Positions 1 to 10,714 of a stretch of 24,383 bases of DNA are shown here, piece by piece. The translations under genes and the position numbers were made by a program. Numbering within the stretch: the stretch's first letter is position 1; each line of letters begins with the position of its first letter. Origin of the DNA: Plakobranchus ocellatus (taxonomy: Eukaryota > Mollusca > Gastropoda > Plakobranchidae); NCBI GenBank assembly GCA_019648995.1, contig BLXT01001350.1:1567962-1592344 (forward strand). The letters are read 5' to 3'. The notes beneath the pieces were generated by a model that saw only the letters and a list, made by a program, of their open reading frames with translations, was not told where the DNA came from and made no database searches.

Positions 1-60
1 CCGCCCTTAAACTTAGTATTCAACTTGGTAAATGACTTATCCATCCCTCTGGTTAAACAG

Positions 61-180
61 GGCACAAGAGACTTTGCTCCAGGGCAGATGGCCATCAGAG
101 AACAAGTCTTCAACAAAATTGTTGCTTGTTTCAAACGACACGGAGCAGAAACAATTGATACGCCAGTGTTTGAGCTAAGG
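61..180 (+). CDS. HARS: HARS exon a (start of catalytic core)
   Basis: Forty codons beginning GTRDFAP, directly after the acceptor 'gttaaacag' and ending AGG|gtaaac. It covers the class II motif 1 region, with [15 protein letters not shown] nearly identical to animal HisRS. Phase 0 at both ends, and the border before GTRD matches what I recall of human exon 3. The in-frame residues upstream of 61 are intronic. Confidence 0.93.
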
Positions 181-3100
181 GTAAACAATGTCATTTTAAG
201 AGGGCTTTGTTCAATGACCTTATCTATAACATTAGTATATATTTGTAAAATTTTGATTTAATACAATTCCTTTGTTTGTTTGAATTTTACCCTATCATGT
301 GCAGTCATTTTTTTTTTTCAGTTTTCTAGTTTTATGCAAAGATTGGCTGAACTTTTGCCTGTCATTTTTACTTGAATGTATGGATTCCTTTGATGATTTG
401 TCCCCTATGTATCTTTGGTACATGTTATTTGCTGGAGTTTCACTATCAGTTTATATCGCTCTTTTTTTTTTAAGCATGATTTTAAGGAAGTCTCTTCCAA
501 TAAACACACACACACACACACACACCCCTACTTCCTCTATATCTAAATAATTATGAGTACTTATGCACAATTTTTGCAGGAAACACTAACTGGAAAATAT
601 GCGGTGGACTCTAAGCTTATCTATGATTTGGCAGATCAGGGCGGAGAGCTGTTAGCGTTGCGTTATGATCTGACGGTGAGTATCAATTCATGCAACTCTT
701 AAATGTTTCGATTTCAACTTTATCTACTTATTGAAATGATATATATGAGCTGTCTCGTTTTTGTCTCAACAGCTTATAGATTTTTCAATAAGTACATGAT
801 TGCTGTAGCATTGCATAAATTCAAAATTCATATTTCTCTCTAAAATATCTTATCTCATTCCATCTTAAAATGCATACATGCATTTTTTTTGTAACTTTCC
901 ACTCTTTGTGCAGGAGTATTTTTAAAATTAATTTCATCAAGCCTTTAGAAGATGGAAACAATCTTATCGTCGAAACTGTGGAAAAATTGATATAAACATT
1001 GGAGAGAAAAAGACACCTTTAGATTTTTTAATCAATGCTGTTTTTGTACAATAATTTATAAGGGGAAAAACGTGCTGTTATTTTAAATTCTGCCACTGGT
1101 TTTAACCTGTCGTTCAGGCTTGACCCAATAAAAACCAAATATCCCAAAGATTTGCCAAGTTCTAAACAAGCGACATTACATAAAATAATAAAAGTGAATT
1201 TATGAAATTTTTGAAGACAACTTGGATTTTGTAAATTTTTTCTTGATTCAAATTCTCATGTGACACCACAAGTTTTTTTTTGAAGAAGAGATAATATCTG
1301 ACGTTTTTTTTAAAACAAATTTTAACAATTTTATTTTAAAGGTTCCATTTGCTCGTTACTTGGCCATGAACAAAGTCACCAATACCAAGCGTTACCACAT
1401 AGCTAAAGTTTACAGAAGAGACAACCCTGCCATGAACAGAGGAAGGCTTAGGGAATTCTACCAATGTGTATGTACAAATAGACTTTGCTTGTTTTTAAGT
1501 TATCGTATACCATAAAATTTAAAAAATTCAAATCAGAAATTTTTATACATTTTTGGTGAGACTAACTGAAAATATCTATCCCTGCTCCCTTGCCTTTATT
1601 CCACTTAAGTGTAAACTTCATTATGAAAATCTTTCAATAGGTCATAATTTCTGTTTTTAAAAATTAGTAAACTGAAATCACTGGTGACTTTTTTTTATGT
1701 CTTATTCAAATTTGAAACTGGATTCTTTAAAGAGTCAGCAAAGTAGATGGAAAAAAAAAGAAAACCCCTCCCTGCACACATGTGCAAAAACATATGTTGA
1801 ATTATACTGATTTATTTATTTAAATCATTTTTTTTGTTATCTAAAAGTAAAAGAAAATACTTGTAATATACTTTGTTACAGGATTTTGACATAGCTGGGC
1901 AATATGATGCTATGCTTCCTGATACTGAGTGTATCAAAATTATCGTTGAGATTCTATCTAGTCTGGATATAGGCGACTTTGTTGTGAAGGTAAGCTAATT
2001 AAGTATAATGGTTATGAACTAATTTGAGATTGGTTCTGCCCTCTCAGAATGTACTTTGTTGATTATTTTGCTTTGACAAGTGGCAGCAACAATAATGTGC
2101 TATGGCAAAACCATTTTCCACGCCAATTTTCCTGCACAATTGAACATATCACATATTTTATTGTTAATTTCTTTTAAGTACCCCTATCAAATCTTTGTCC
2201 AATTAAGCTTCAGTGTTCACGAACCAGACCTACAAAAATCTAGAATGTCTAGAAAGTGCTATATAAATCGTTCTCCTTCCTCGAAGAGTCAGTTCATAAC
2301 TGTAATCCTGATTTGGACCCTGCATTTTTTCCAAATGATGATTGGTCTAAAATTATTTTAGATATGGGAGTGGCGGAAGTTCCACCAGCCAAGGTTATAA
2401 AAAGAATGTAAGCAAGAGAAGACTTTTGGATCAATTGAAAACATTACTGGGAAAAATTTTAGAAAAATGATCATATTATTTTTGCACAAAAAATTACAAA
2501 AACGTTTCCTTTCTTCAATTTTTCTTTCCTGTGTAAACTAAACAGAATTTATGCCAAAGTTTTTTGTCAGATTACAGTAATCACTGTAAGTCGGAATGAA
2601 ATGCATTAACATTTTACATTTTTTGTCAGAAATTAGCTTTTGAGTTATCTTTTTTCTTCTCTCTGCTCTCTTCTTTCTTTTTTGCCATCTTCCTAAGTGA
2701 TAAGACATTGCATTTCAAAGCTGTACTATAGCACATGCAAGGAATGATTATTCTTTTACATGCAATTATATATTCATAGTTTTTTTTTCAAAGACTTTAT
2801 AACTTCATTCATTCTTTGGCACACATCAAAGATTTACTAGTGAAAATATTAATAATTTTCAATGCTTAAAATTCATATTATCTGGCAGGTTGTGACAAAA
2901 GTGAAGAAAATTTATGTTATGAAGTGTCCTCTGTATAGTCAAATATCTCCTCCTATTTGTAATTATCTGATAGGAGCATTATTGAACTCAGTAAAGAAAA
3001 CTCATAAATTTATGTCATGTGAAGTGAGGAAAATTCCGAGAAAAGAGGGTTAAGGAAATGTGCCACATAAAAAAAGAAGATGAGATGTGATGAGATAGGA

Positions 3101-6100
3101 ATTAAAAAAAAACAAAAAAACTGTCAGATATCGATTTGAAACAGTAGTGTTGAAATTATGGAAATTCAACTTACAATATTGAAAGAAAATTTTTCATTTT
3201 TTATTTTGTGCTGTAAAATTTATAGTGTTCGAATTTGATTTTGTATAATCGGCACTTTGTTCCATTCCTCAAAAGTAAAGAATAATTTTAACCATTTCTT
3301 TGTTTTTAAAATTACTTCTCAATGTTTTTATATTGTTGAAGGAATCCAAATACATGATAATACTATTGAACTCTTTTTGTGGTGTGTTAAAACCAGGTAA
3401 ACCACAGGAAGCTTCTTCGTGGAATATTTGCAGCATGCGGTGTTCCAGATCATAAATTTAATTCAATTTATTGTGCTGTAGACAAGTTGGATAAGGTTGG
3501 TTGTTAGGTTAAAATCTTTTTTGCCTCTTTAAAATATTATTTTTTTAAACAGCATCTTTGCAACAAATGAGATGAGGTAAACTCAAATTGAAAAGGAAGT
3601 TTTGCAAACACTAACATTCAAAAACAAAAAGTAGAGCATTTTCATGGCTTTCTCTTGATCTAGAATACCTGTGTAATTTCTTCTTCATTTTTCAAAGATT
3701 TGCTTGATAATTATTACTGTATTTAGTTCTTTAAAATGTCATCAAAGCCTTATTATTCATTTTGCTTGAAAATTTTATTCATTTTTTTATTATGTGGCAT
3801 ATTTCAGATTACATGGGCAGATGTGCGCAAAGAAATGGTAGACGAAGATGGTTTGGCTCCGAGTGTTGTAGACAAAATCTGGGAGTATGTTCAACTAAGT
3901 GGTGAGCTCTTACATCGCTTATCATCTAGAATTTAAAGGATGATATTAAAATAAAAAATGAATACTGTATAAAGCTCCTGCCCTCCTCATTCACTTTGCT
4001 ATTTTTTTCTTGCTTCTTTTATACTAATAGTTATATATTCAATTTCAGTAACTGGAAATTCTTACCTTTAGCATATTAGTCTTAACCACAAATGTCTTTT
4101 TATTTCACCACTCACTCTAAAAAAAATTAACCAATGAAAAAAAGTGTAATTATTTAGAATTTGGATCTACTGTTTTTTGCACCCTTTCATATGTTATCAA
4201 TGTTCTTTATTTCCATAGACCCAATATTTTGCTAATTCTGAATTTTATTTTGATTAACAGTTCCTTTCTGCCTTTTTAATGAATTTTTGTCTTCTTCAAT
4301 CTCTTTTCAAAAAATTGTTGATCTAAGCTGCTTTCATTTGATTCCATTTTTTATTTCTTTCTTGTCAACATATTAAAAAATGTATTTTATTACTTAGGTG
4401 GCATTGAGTTGGTGGAAAAACTGTCAAAAGATAAAAATCTGACTTGTCAAGAGAATGCTGTGGAAGGGTTAGAAGATATAAAACTTCTTTTCTCATATTG
4501 TGAATCTTATGGAATCACAAACAGAGTAAGTTGGCCCTGACTTGACTTGTAGAATTAATTGTGATTAGCTGACTAGAGTAAAGGAATTTCGGCTTATCCA
4601 GTTTTCTTATTTCTAGATGCTACTGTATAAACACCTTGTTATCTTCTTAAATTAGAAATTTTCAGACTTACTGACTTTTTTGGAGTTTTCATCTTCGCAG
4701 ACAATGAGACATTCTTCTTTTTGTTCAGGTACCTTATCTGGAACAGACATTGGTGATCATGTTCCTCCACCCAAACCTATTCTCAGTTAACTTTATAAAG
4801 TTGTTGGTGCTAACCTTGCCTTTTGCCCATGACTTAAGACTTTCAATAAAAGTTATTCTCTGTCTACCTCTACTGCGTTTAACCTTCAATCTATTCAGTG
4901 ATTGCTAAGTGTTCTAAATCCTTCTGTCGGCAATATGACCTACAAACTGTAGCTGTCTCTGTCTTATGGTTTTAATTAGTGGTCGCTCAAGATTACCTCT
5001 TTCAGTACCAATTCATTGGACTTTCTCTGTCCATGATGTCCTCATCATTCTTTTGATAAATCACATCTCTACTGCTTCTAGTTTTTTCTCTGTTTCCTTG
5101 TTTATTTTCCAATACTCACTACCATATAATAGAAGTACTGACCATACATATGTTTTTATTACCCTTATTTTGGTTTTCATACTTATGTTTCTGTTTGCCA
5201 GTATCGGTTTAACTTTTTAGAATGTATCTTTGGCATAGCTATTCTTTTACTTATTTTATTTGTGCATCTGTCATCTGAGGTTATCAGGTAACCTAGATAT
5301 TTGAATTTTGTAACTTGTTTGATTTGTTCGCTTTGCTAACGAGATTGCATTTGGGGTTAGACAGACACAGACGTTATAACTTCTAAATTTCTAACCTGCT
5401 CTGATGACACTCTAATACACTCTTATTTCATTAGTAACATACGGTTGACAAGATGTAAATTGCTTAATGTACATCATATAACTATCTTTGGCAGGAGACT
5501 CCCAAATCACTCTAAGTAAGTCCATATGATTTCCCAAAATTTAATATCTCTATTGTTCTCTTGAGATAAAAAAGGAAAAAAACAATTAGGAATTCCCAAA
5601 ACATTACCAAAGAGTTCCCATATATCAAGAACCATGACTACAGTATTCATATTTGGTCCACCTCTAATGTCTCATTTTGTACTGACACTACTCAGTTATA
5701 GAGACTCAATGAAAACTTTATCCACTTTTTGTTTGAATAGGTTTTCAAGTTGAAAAGCATATTGAAAGTTTGATTTTGTAACAAATCAAATGTTTGTAGA
5801 AGGGCAAAGTATTTTTCTACTTTTCTGATTTAAAATAAATTTCACACATGAATATTTTATCTCTAAAAATTGATATTATATGTTTGTATCATTCCCTTTT
5901 TAATGAATGGTTTTTCACCAGGTATCCTTTGATGTGAGTATGACAAGAGGTCTATACTATTATACCGGTGCCATCTTTGAGGCAGTTATGACTGGTGAGA
6001 ATTCCAATATAACCTAGGAACTTATATCACCTTGGCAAGTTGACCTATGGTGAAATATAATATTTTCTTTATGTAACTTTTATTTGGCTGTAGTTAGTAA

Positions 6101-9100
6101 TTGATAATTTTTTCTATTGGACTCTTGACAAGATTCTTAAGATCATCAGAGTGTTACTGTTAATGAAAAAAAAGAGAGAGAAAAAAATATAAAGCAATAA
6201 CTGCCAGGAAAGAAAAGCCGGCTTTGGAAGACTTTGATTCTTTAGCTGTCTTCAGAGGTAGGGTTTTTGCGAATTTTTTGGCATTCTCGATTTTAAAAGA
6301 TTATACTGAAAGGGATATATTAATATAAAGTTCTATAATTATCGTGCCAAAATTTGGTGATGTGGTTTGCTACAGGAAAACTGCTGATTTTTTGTCTGTT
6401 TTTTTTTTGTTTGTTTGTTTTTAATTTAAACAAACTGAAGGTCTACTGTGAAAGAAATAAAGACAGCCAAAGCAATTAAGTTGTCATTGGCATGGTCATG
6501 TTGTCTATCCATTAACAATTTACAAAGTAAGCTCAAAGTAACATAGACTTACTATCATGAGAATCTAGGAACTAATTTTTATTATCAAATCCAATTTCCA
6601 TCCTCATGAAATGGATCTCTAATGGGGAGTTGTTATATTTTTAAGATCGTTCTTTTTTTTCAAAGCAAATGCAAAATTCGATTTATTCCAACCTTGTGCT
6701 GCATTGGAGCTCTCAAAATGATGGTAATCTTCTAGCTCTTGAATGAAGATAATCTGTTTATTCTGGAGTGCTGTGTTTGCATGAGCTCACAGCAAGCTAC
6801 TTTGGGTATCAGAACAAAATAATGCACTCTATATTTTTCTTCTTATCCAGGCAGAGAAACAGCAGTTGCAGCTGCAATAGATGAGGAGTGCTCAATGGGT
6901 GTCGGCAGTGTTGCTGGGGGTGGCCGCTATGATGGCTTGGTGGGCATGTTTGATAGCAAGGGCCGTAAAGTGCCATGTGTCGGCATCAGTATCGGCATTG
7001 AAAGACTCTTCTCCATCATGGAGGCCAAGGCTTTAGTAAGTGTGTCATAGACCATTTTGGATGTAAGCAATTTTGCATTTGATTTGACTCACAGAATGAG
7101 CTGTTTAAAAAAAAAAATCATGCTTTATATGAAGTTGGTTAATGTTACTGAATTTTCTCTCTGTGAGCCACATTGACAATGTTTAGATTAAAGTCTAGTG
7201 GGATGTTATTGTGAACTAATTTTTCTGATTTCTTGCTGATAGTCTAAGTAGCAAAAGCCACTTTTCATGCACACAAGTGTGGGGATGCGTGTTCCTCCTG
7301 CTTACTTAACAAATATAACTACATAGTCTGTGATCATGCAGAGAAAAAGAGGTAGAAAAGGATTCAGAGTATTGAGCCTTGGCTGAGCAGCAAATCATCA
7401 CTCATACTCTTTTTTCATTAGTCATCATTAGCAGAGAAAGAAATGGGTCACTGATGGTGTACTTGTAGGTCTCAATTATTAACTTTGCATTTTGACTTAC
7501 AAAATATCAAGGTGTAATATGCATAAAGATTGTGGGACGTTTGGACGACAACAAAGAGTGTTTTTTTTTTTTTTAAATCAAGAAATGTCTGTTGAGAACA
7601 AGATACGTGTCAATCGAACTGGCTAATATTATTGTATAACAGAAGAGGGATGGTAAGGGATTAATTGGAAATAGGCAGCTTGTGTTGGCTTTATCATGGT
7701 AGTGAACCTTTGAGGAAACTTGCATTTCGCAAGTATTTGTAATCTTCATATTTGATACCCTTAAAAAAAGAAATTGGCACACATTTGTTGCTCTTTTTTT
7801 CTCTTCTTGGATCATTCTAATTTCAAATGATTTGGAATGTCATTTTTATTCTAATGACTTTGAAATAACAGGACTCAATTGTGTATTAAAGATTTTTTTT
7901 GTCCAAGATTAAAGGTAAAAGTTCTTAGAATATTGAAAATATATGACATCAACGAGCCATCTCAATATTTCTTTCATCTTATAAGTGTTGCAATAACAGT
8001 CCATTTCTTTACAACATAAAGGAAAATAGTACCATGTATCTGTTGTGCACATAATTATTTTCTTCTCATTTACAAAAAAAAATCAGATTTATTTTAAATC
8101 AATCAAAAAAGTACATGCCCCCGTTGGTTTTTTTTTTTCAGGAATCAGAGCAAAAAATGCGCACGACCGAAACGGAAGTGTATGTCATAGCTGCACAGAA
8201 AGGAATGGTAGAGGAGAGGCTCAAGTTATGCAAGGCATTATGGGATGCTGATATTAAAGTGGGTAATACTGACAGCGCTCCCAAAATTGAATCAATTTTG
8301 CGCAATTTGCCTCATAGCAAACAGTCTCTTTTGAAGGAAAGAAAAAAAAGTACATTAAAAAAGAGACCCTACAAGTCATTCAAAATACGAATATAATGAA
8401 ATTTTAGACACATAGGTCTTATTTAGTGAGCTATTATTTTCTAATCTTAAGGTTTTATGTAGATCTCTTTTTTTTGTTGTATTTCAAATTTTTGTCTTGA
8501 TAAAGACCTGGTTATGTTCTTTTAATGTATATCATGTATCTTTCCTCGTTTTAATGGTGTGTGTTAGTCAGTAAACAATATAGTTTTGTAGCTAGGCAGT
8601 ACAGTTTGTTTTTTTTTTTACTTGTTGCTGTCAGCAAGCTCAAAGATTTTCCAAGAATCTCCATGTTGAAGATGCTAAAAAGACTTTGTAGGCGCTCTTC
8701 AATCATATAAACTCAGTTTGTGTAGAATTTTCCTTTTTAGTAAAACTGTTTAATGATGAAATCATTATGTTGTTACAGACAGAGCAATCATACAAAAAGA
8801 ACACCAAGATGCTGACAGAGTTCCAGTACTGTGAACAAAATGGCATTCCTTTGGCCATCATTATAGGACAATCTGAGATTGAAGCTGGCATCATCAAACT
8901 GAAAATTATGGCCTCTGGAGAAGAGGTTGGTTCTACATAAGTTTTTTTGGCCTAGGTGTACATGGCAAGCTTCAAATTTGAACTCCAACAGAAACGGAAA
9001 GATCTTTGCAGATATCATGGCAGATCCACTAGCCATTGTGCCACCAATACCAGTCCTGTAATCAGATTAATTAATATAACAAAGAACTTTGCTTTTAAGA

Positions 9101-10253
9101 AGATAAAAGTTTCAACTGATTTATTAAGCAAAGCTGAACTCGGCTCACTCTAAGAGCTTTTTTCTGTTTACTGAAATGAAATCTTAGTGGTGTTGTTGCT
9201 GGAGGAGATTGGAAGGAAATTTGGTCATGCAAAGTTATGCCGGCTAGATAATCTAAAGTTTTTAGGTACAAAAGAAGTATTTCGAGGTAATTTTAATTAC
9301 AGAATATTTAAATTGAAAAAAAAAAAAAATAAAGGGAACACAGCTTAACAACAAAACAATTAGGCTGCAGCCTCGATTTCATTCTCTCTCTTTCTTTTTA
9401 TTAGGCTAAAGTCTTATGTCTTGTATTATATTAGGCCATATGGCAAAACATTTTATATTACTATTACTACTACAAAATTTACTACAACTCCTATTCTGTC
9501 TCCCCTACTACTACTGATACTTCAGTTACTGCTGCTCTACCACGACTACTGGCAAAAGGTTTTATGCATTTGGTGAATCTATGAGAGAGGTCTTTTTCTC
9601 ATTACTAAAAAGAAATGTCAGTTTGTTCTGCTGCCATTTGGTTCTCTATATATATATATCGGATTCTAAAATGTTTACTCTTTAGTATTGAATTTGGTAC
9701 TCTTGCTCTTTCCTCTTCCTATAACTATTATATAGCAGTTACAGAGTAGAAGTTAGCATTATTATTTATATATAGCCATACATATTCAAAATCTTCTTGT
9801 AACTTCAAACGATGCTACCACTAAACAGTACATGTACCTGCTTAGCCTTTCCTTCTCCGCTGGTTTGTTGTTCCTTCTTATTTAAAAGTTTGGCCTTCCC
9901 TTTTTCCTGATCTCTCCCATCTTACATGCACGTTATACATTGGACCAATGATAATACACCTCAGTTCACTGTGAAAATACTAAGCATTTTTTCCATGATA
10001 AAATGATACAGTATTTTGATTGTTATAATTTGCTTGAATCTCCCTCATTTGCAGCTTTTGTTGAAAGCACCAACTTTATAATAACTTGTCATAAAGTCTG
10101 AAATAATTTTTGTGTGTAAATTTTGATTGCAGATAATTTTGTTTTAAAATTTTTTTTTTCTTTTGTTTCATTTGACAGAGGGAAGTGAAGCGCTGTGACA
10201 TGATTGAGGAAATCAAGAAAGTACTGAAAACAGAGAGAACCACCAATGTGTAA
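61..10253 (+). CDS. HARS: Histidyl-tRNA synthetase, 5'-partial, 12 exons
   Basis: Class II aminoacyl-tRNA synthetase that activates histidine with ATP and charges tRNA-His; in invertebrates one gene often serves both cytosol and mitochondria. I joined exons 61-180, 580-675, 1342-1467, 1882-1989, 3397-3495, 3808-3901, 4398-4525, 5922-5994, 6851-7035, 8142-8258, 8779-8925 and 10179-10253. All have AG/GT borders and compatible phases, giving 454 codons plus TAA. This matches human HARS1 from about residue 61 to its end (509 residues). Visible are the first-motif region ([21 protein letters not shown]), motif 2 ([20 protein letters not shown]), the HisA signatures (RGLYYYTG and [10 protein letters not shown]), motif 3 ([11 protein letters not shown]) and the C-terminal anticodon-binding domain. 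The N-terminal WHEP exons are missing because the window starts inside the preceding intron. Oddity: Tyr replaces Asp in the RGLDYYTG motif. The frame is intact, so this looks like a live gene. Confidence 0.95.
181..579 (+). other. HARS intron with (AC)11 microsatellite
   Basis: GT-AG intron (gtaaac to tttttgcag). It contains a perfect AC dinucleotide run at 504-525, about 11 units. I see no coding or RNA signal in the rest; its ORFs are chance. Confidence 0.8.
580..675 (+). CDS. HARS: HARS exon b
   Basis: Thirty-two codons after 'tttttgcag', starting ETLTGKY and ending LRYDLT before gtgagt. [20 protein letters not shown] is the conserved strand and loop leading to motif 2; the Glu and Arg of this stretch contact substrate in known HisRS structures. 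Phase 0 at both ends. Confidence 0.94.
676..1881 (+). other. HARS introns 676-1341 and 1468-1881
   Basis: Two AT-rich GT-AG introns flanking the motif 2 exon. They show homopolymer A/T runs and no recognisable repeat family or coding region. Confidence 0.75.
1342..1467 (+). CDS. HARS: HARS exon c (class II motif 2)
   Basis: Forty-two codons after 'attttaaag', from [11 protein letters not shown] to REFYQC, then gtatgt. It contains the motif 2 loop [20 protein letters not shown] with the ATP-binding arginine. Phase 0 at both ends. Confidence 0.95.
1882..1989 (+). CDS. HARS: HARS exon d
   Basis: Thirty-six codons after 'ttgttacag', starting DFDIAGQYD and ending IGDFVVK before gtaagc. DFDIAG completes motif 2. 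The remainder begins the HisRS-specific insertion domain, with [11 protein letters not shown] as in vertebrate HARS. Phase 0 at both ends. Confidence 0.94.
1990..3396 (+). other. HARS intron 1990-3396
   Basis: A 1.4 kb AT-rich intron. At 2248-2411 there is a 47-codon stretch between stops whose composition ([26 protein letters not shown]) looks more protein-like than the rest. It continues after stops as AREDFW and KHYWEKF, as a decayed mobile-element ORF might. No family is recognised. Confidence 0.5.
3397..3495 (+). CDS. HARS: HARS exon e
   Basis: Thirty-three codons after 'aaaaccag', [20 protein letters not shown] through VDKLDK. They match the human insertion-domain segment that starts VNDRR and ends VDKLDK. 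The donor gttggt is a weak variant but the reading frame continues correctly. Confidence 0.92.
3496..4397 (+). other. HARS introns 3496-3807 and 3902-4397
   Basis: Two AT-rich introns around the exon at 3808-3901. I found no repeat, RNA or coding signal in them beyond T-rich tracts near the acceptors. Confidence 0.7.
3808..3901 (+). CDS. HARS: HARS exon f
   Basis: Ninety-four nucleotides after 'atatttcag', [18 protein letters not shown] through YVQLS plus the first base of a Gly codon, then gtgagc. KEMV..GLAP is conserved in animal HisRS. It ends in phase 1 and is completed by the next exon as [10 protein letters not shown]. Confidence 0.93.
4398..4525 (+). CDS. HARS: HARS exon g
   Basis: One hundred twenty-eight nucleotides after 'ttacttag', [15 protein letters not shown] through YGITNR, then gtaagt. 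It encodes the end of the helical insertion domain ([20 protein letters not shown]). It enters in phase 1 and leaves in phase 0. Confidence 0.94.
4526..5921 (+). other. HARS intron hosting the LINE remnant
   Basis: GT-AG intron (gtaagt to ttcaccag). Apart from the antisense LINE fragment, positions 5340-5920 are AT-rich with no recognised element. Confidence 0.75.
4735..5335 (-). mobile_element. Degenerate non-LTR retrotransposon (LINE) ORF2 C-terminus
   Basis: The minus strand, read with frame breaks and stops, gives landmarks of the C-terminal part of endonuclease/reverse-transcriptase LINE proteins. In order they are [44 protein letters not shown] and [15 protein letters not shown]. In the family these read FKYLGS.IT.DGR, EI..RI..AK, W...VTNEEVL, RQL.FLGH and RGRQR. 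An in-frame stop follows TEKV and frames shift several times, so it is dead. It lies antisense inside the HARS intron 4526-5921. The clade (RTE/CFDP2-like or relative) is my guess. Confidence 0.82.
5922..5994 (+). CDS. HARS: HARS exon h (HisA motif 1, with D-to-Y change)
   Basis: Seventy-three nucleotides after 'ttttcaccag', [24 protein letters not shown] plus one base, then gtgaga. This is the histidine-specific signature normally read as RGLDYYTG. Here the codon after Leu is TAC (Tyr) instead of an Asp codon. The catalytic Arg of TRGL is retained. Confidence 0.94.
5995..6850 (+). other. HARS intron 5995-6850
   Basis: AT-rich intron. Around 6190-6290 the composition is less AT-rich and the minus strand is briefly open ([19 protein letters not shown]), possibly old repeat sequence. 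There is a T/TTTG simple repeat near 6400-6425. Nothing else was identified. Confidence 0.55.
6851..7035 (+). CDS. HARS: HARS exon i (HisA motif 2 and motif 3)
   Basis: One hundred eighty-five nucleotides after 'cttatccag', encoding a short Ala/Glu-rich linker ([14 protein letters not shown]), then [39 protein letters not shown] and EAKAL, before gtaagt. [10 protein letters not shown] binds histidine and GIERLF holds the motif 3 arginine. The linker differs in sequence from the human one. Confidence 0.95.
7036..8141 (+). other. HARS intron 7036-8141
   Basis: A 1.1 kb intron ending in a strong poly-T tract and cag. I see no coding exon, RNA gene or recognisable mobile element. The minus-strand ORF at 7573-7815 has no protein-like features. 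Confidence 0.65.
8142..8258 (+). CDS. HARS: HARS exon j (start of anticodon-binding domain)
   Basis: Thirty-nine codons after a long T tract and cag, [15 protein letters not shown] through [11 protein letters not shown], then gtgggt. [15 protein letters not shown] is the entry strand of the anticodon-binding domain and matches human VRTTETQVLVASAQK. Phase 0 at both ends. Confidence 0.93.
8259..8778 (+). other. HARS intron 8259-8778
   Basis: A 520-base AT-rich intron with homopolymer T runs and no recognised feature. Its donor gtgggt is atypical but required by phase. Confidence 0.65.
8779..8925 (+). CDS. HARS: HARS exon k (anticodon-binding domain)
   Basis: Forty-nine codons after 'ttgttacag', [20 protein letters not shown] through IMASGEE, then the weak donor gttggt. 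[18 protein letters not shown] corresponds to human QYCEEAGIPLVAIIGEQE. Phase 0 at both ends. Confidence 0.94.
8926..10178 (+). other. HARS intron 8926-10178
   Basis: A 1.25 kb intron with an ACT/ACTACT-rich patch near 9455-9550 and short TA runs near 9645-9658. Nothing coding was recognised. Confidence 0.65.
10179..10253 (+). CDS. HARS: HARS terminal exon l and stop
   Basis: Twenty-four codons plus TAA after 'tttgacag', [20 protein letters not shown] then TTNV. It matches the human C-terminal REDLVEEIKRR helix. Acceptor use at cag|AGG is required to keep phase 0 with the previous exon. The last few residues are species-specific. Confidence 0.92.
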   Translation, partial: REVKRCDMIEEIKKVLKTERTTNV

Positions 10254-10530
10254 TTGATATGTCAAGAGGGGTGGCATTATTTGGGATGAATTTTAAATAG
10301 TATTATGCATGCACACTGATTTGTATTTTGTGAACTTTCGTTTTTAAATCCTTGCCATTTAAGAACTCACCATAGATTGATTAATTTTATTAGGTTTGGG
10401 CAGATGAATCAATTAAGTGTCATACAGTAAAAAGAGTAAACCTATGACAATTTATATGGTAACAACCATGCTGAAAAAAAATGGTTCTTGTGATGAAAAC
10501 CAAAACAATCGGGTATTTTAGATATTGAGT

Positions 10531-10536
10531 AATAAA
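10531..10536 (+). terminator. Candidate HARS polyadenylation signal
   Basis: AATAAA 278 nt after the HARS stop, the first canonical signal downstream. A GT-rich tract at 10614-10630 follows but is farther than usual for a downstream element. Another AATAAA at 11912-11917 lies beyond the gap. Confidence 0.5.
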
Positions 10537-10613
10537 TAATTTGAAAGGCTTTGTGATGAAAAAAGAAGAGGGTAGTATGGTACATGTACTTCTAGGTGGA
10601 GGTAGAGTAGGAA

Positions 10614-10713
10614 GTGTGTGTGTGTGTGTGAGAGAGAGAAAGAGAGAGGGAGAGAGGGGGGGGGGAGAAAGAGAGGAGAGAGAGAATGAGTGAAGGAAAG
10701 AATGAGAGAGAGC
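10614..10713. repeat. (GT)n/(GA)n compound microsatellite
   Basis: Alternating GT at 10614-10630 runs into an imperfect GA/GGGA tract up to the gap edge. Low-complexity sequence of this kind commonly breaks assemblies. Confidence 0.95.
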
Positions 10714-10714
10714 T

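Larger units (their letters stand above)
10254..10714 (+). other. HARS 3' UTR and flank
   Basis: Sequence following the HARS stop, AT-rich and without another ORF of interest. It carries a canonical AATAAA at 10531-10536 and then runs into a GT/GA microsatellite and the assembly gap. The true 3' end could also lie past the gap. Confidence 0.6.

Noticed and set aside
25..60. Upstream in-frame ATG giving [12 protein letters not shown] before GTRDF
   Set aside because: This is the tail of an intron: 'gttaaacag' is an acceptor and animal HisRS has the WHEP linker here, not this peptide.
4966..5220. Plus-strand ORF of 84 codons resembling a membrane protein
   Set aside because: It is the antisense shadow of the LINE remnant; its hydrophobicity comes from T-rich sequence.
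7573..7815. Minus-strand 80-codon ORF in a HARS intron
   Set aside because: No motif, no splice context, AT-rich composition; consistent with chance.
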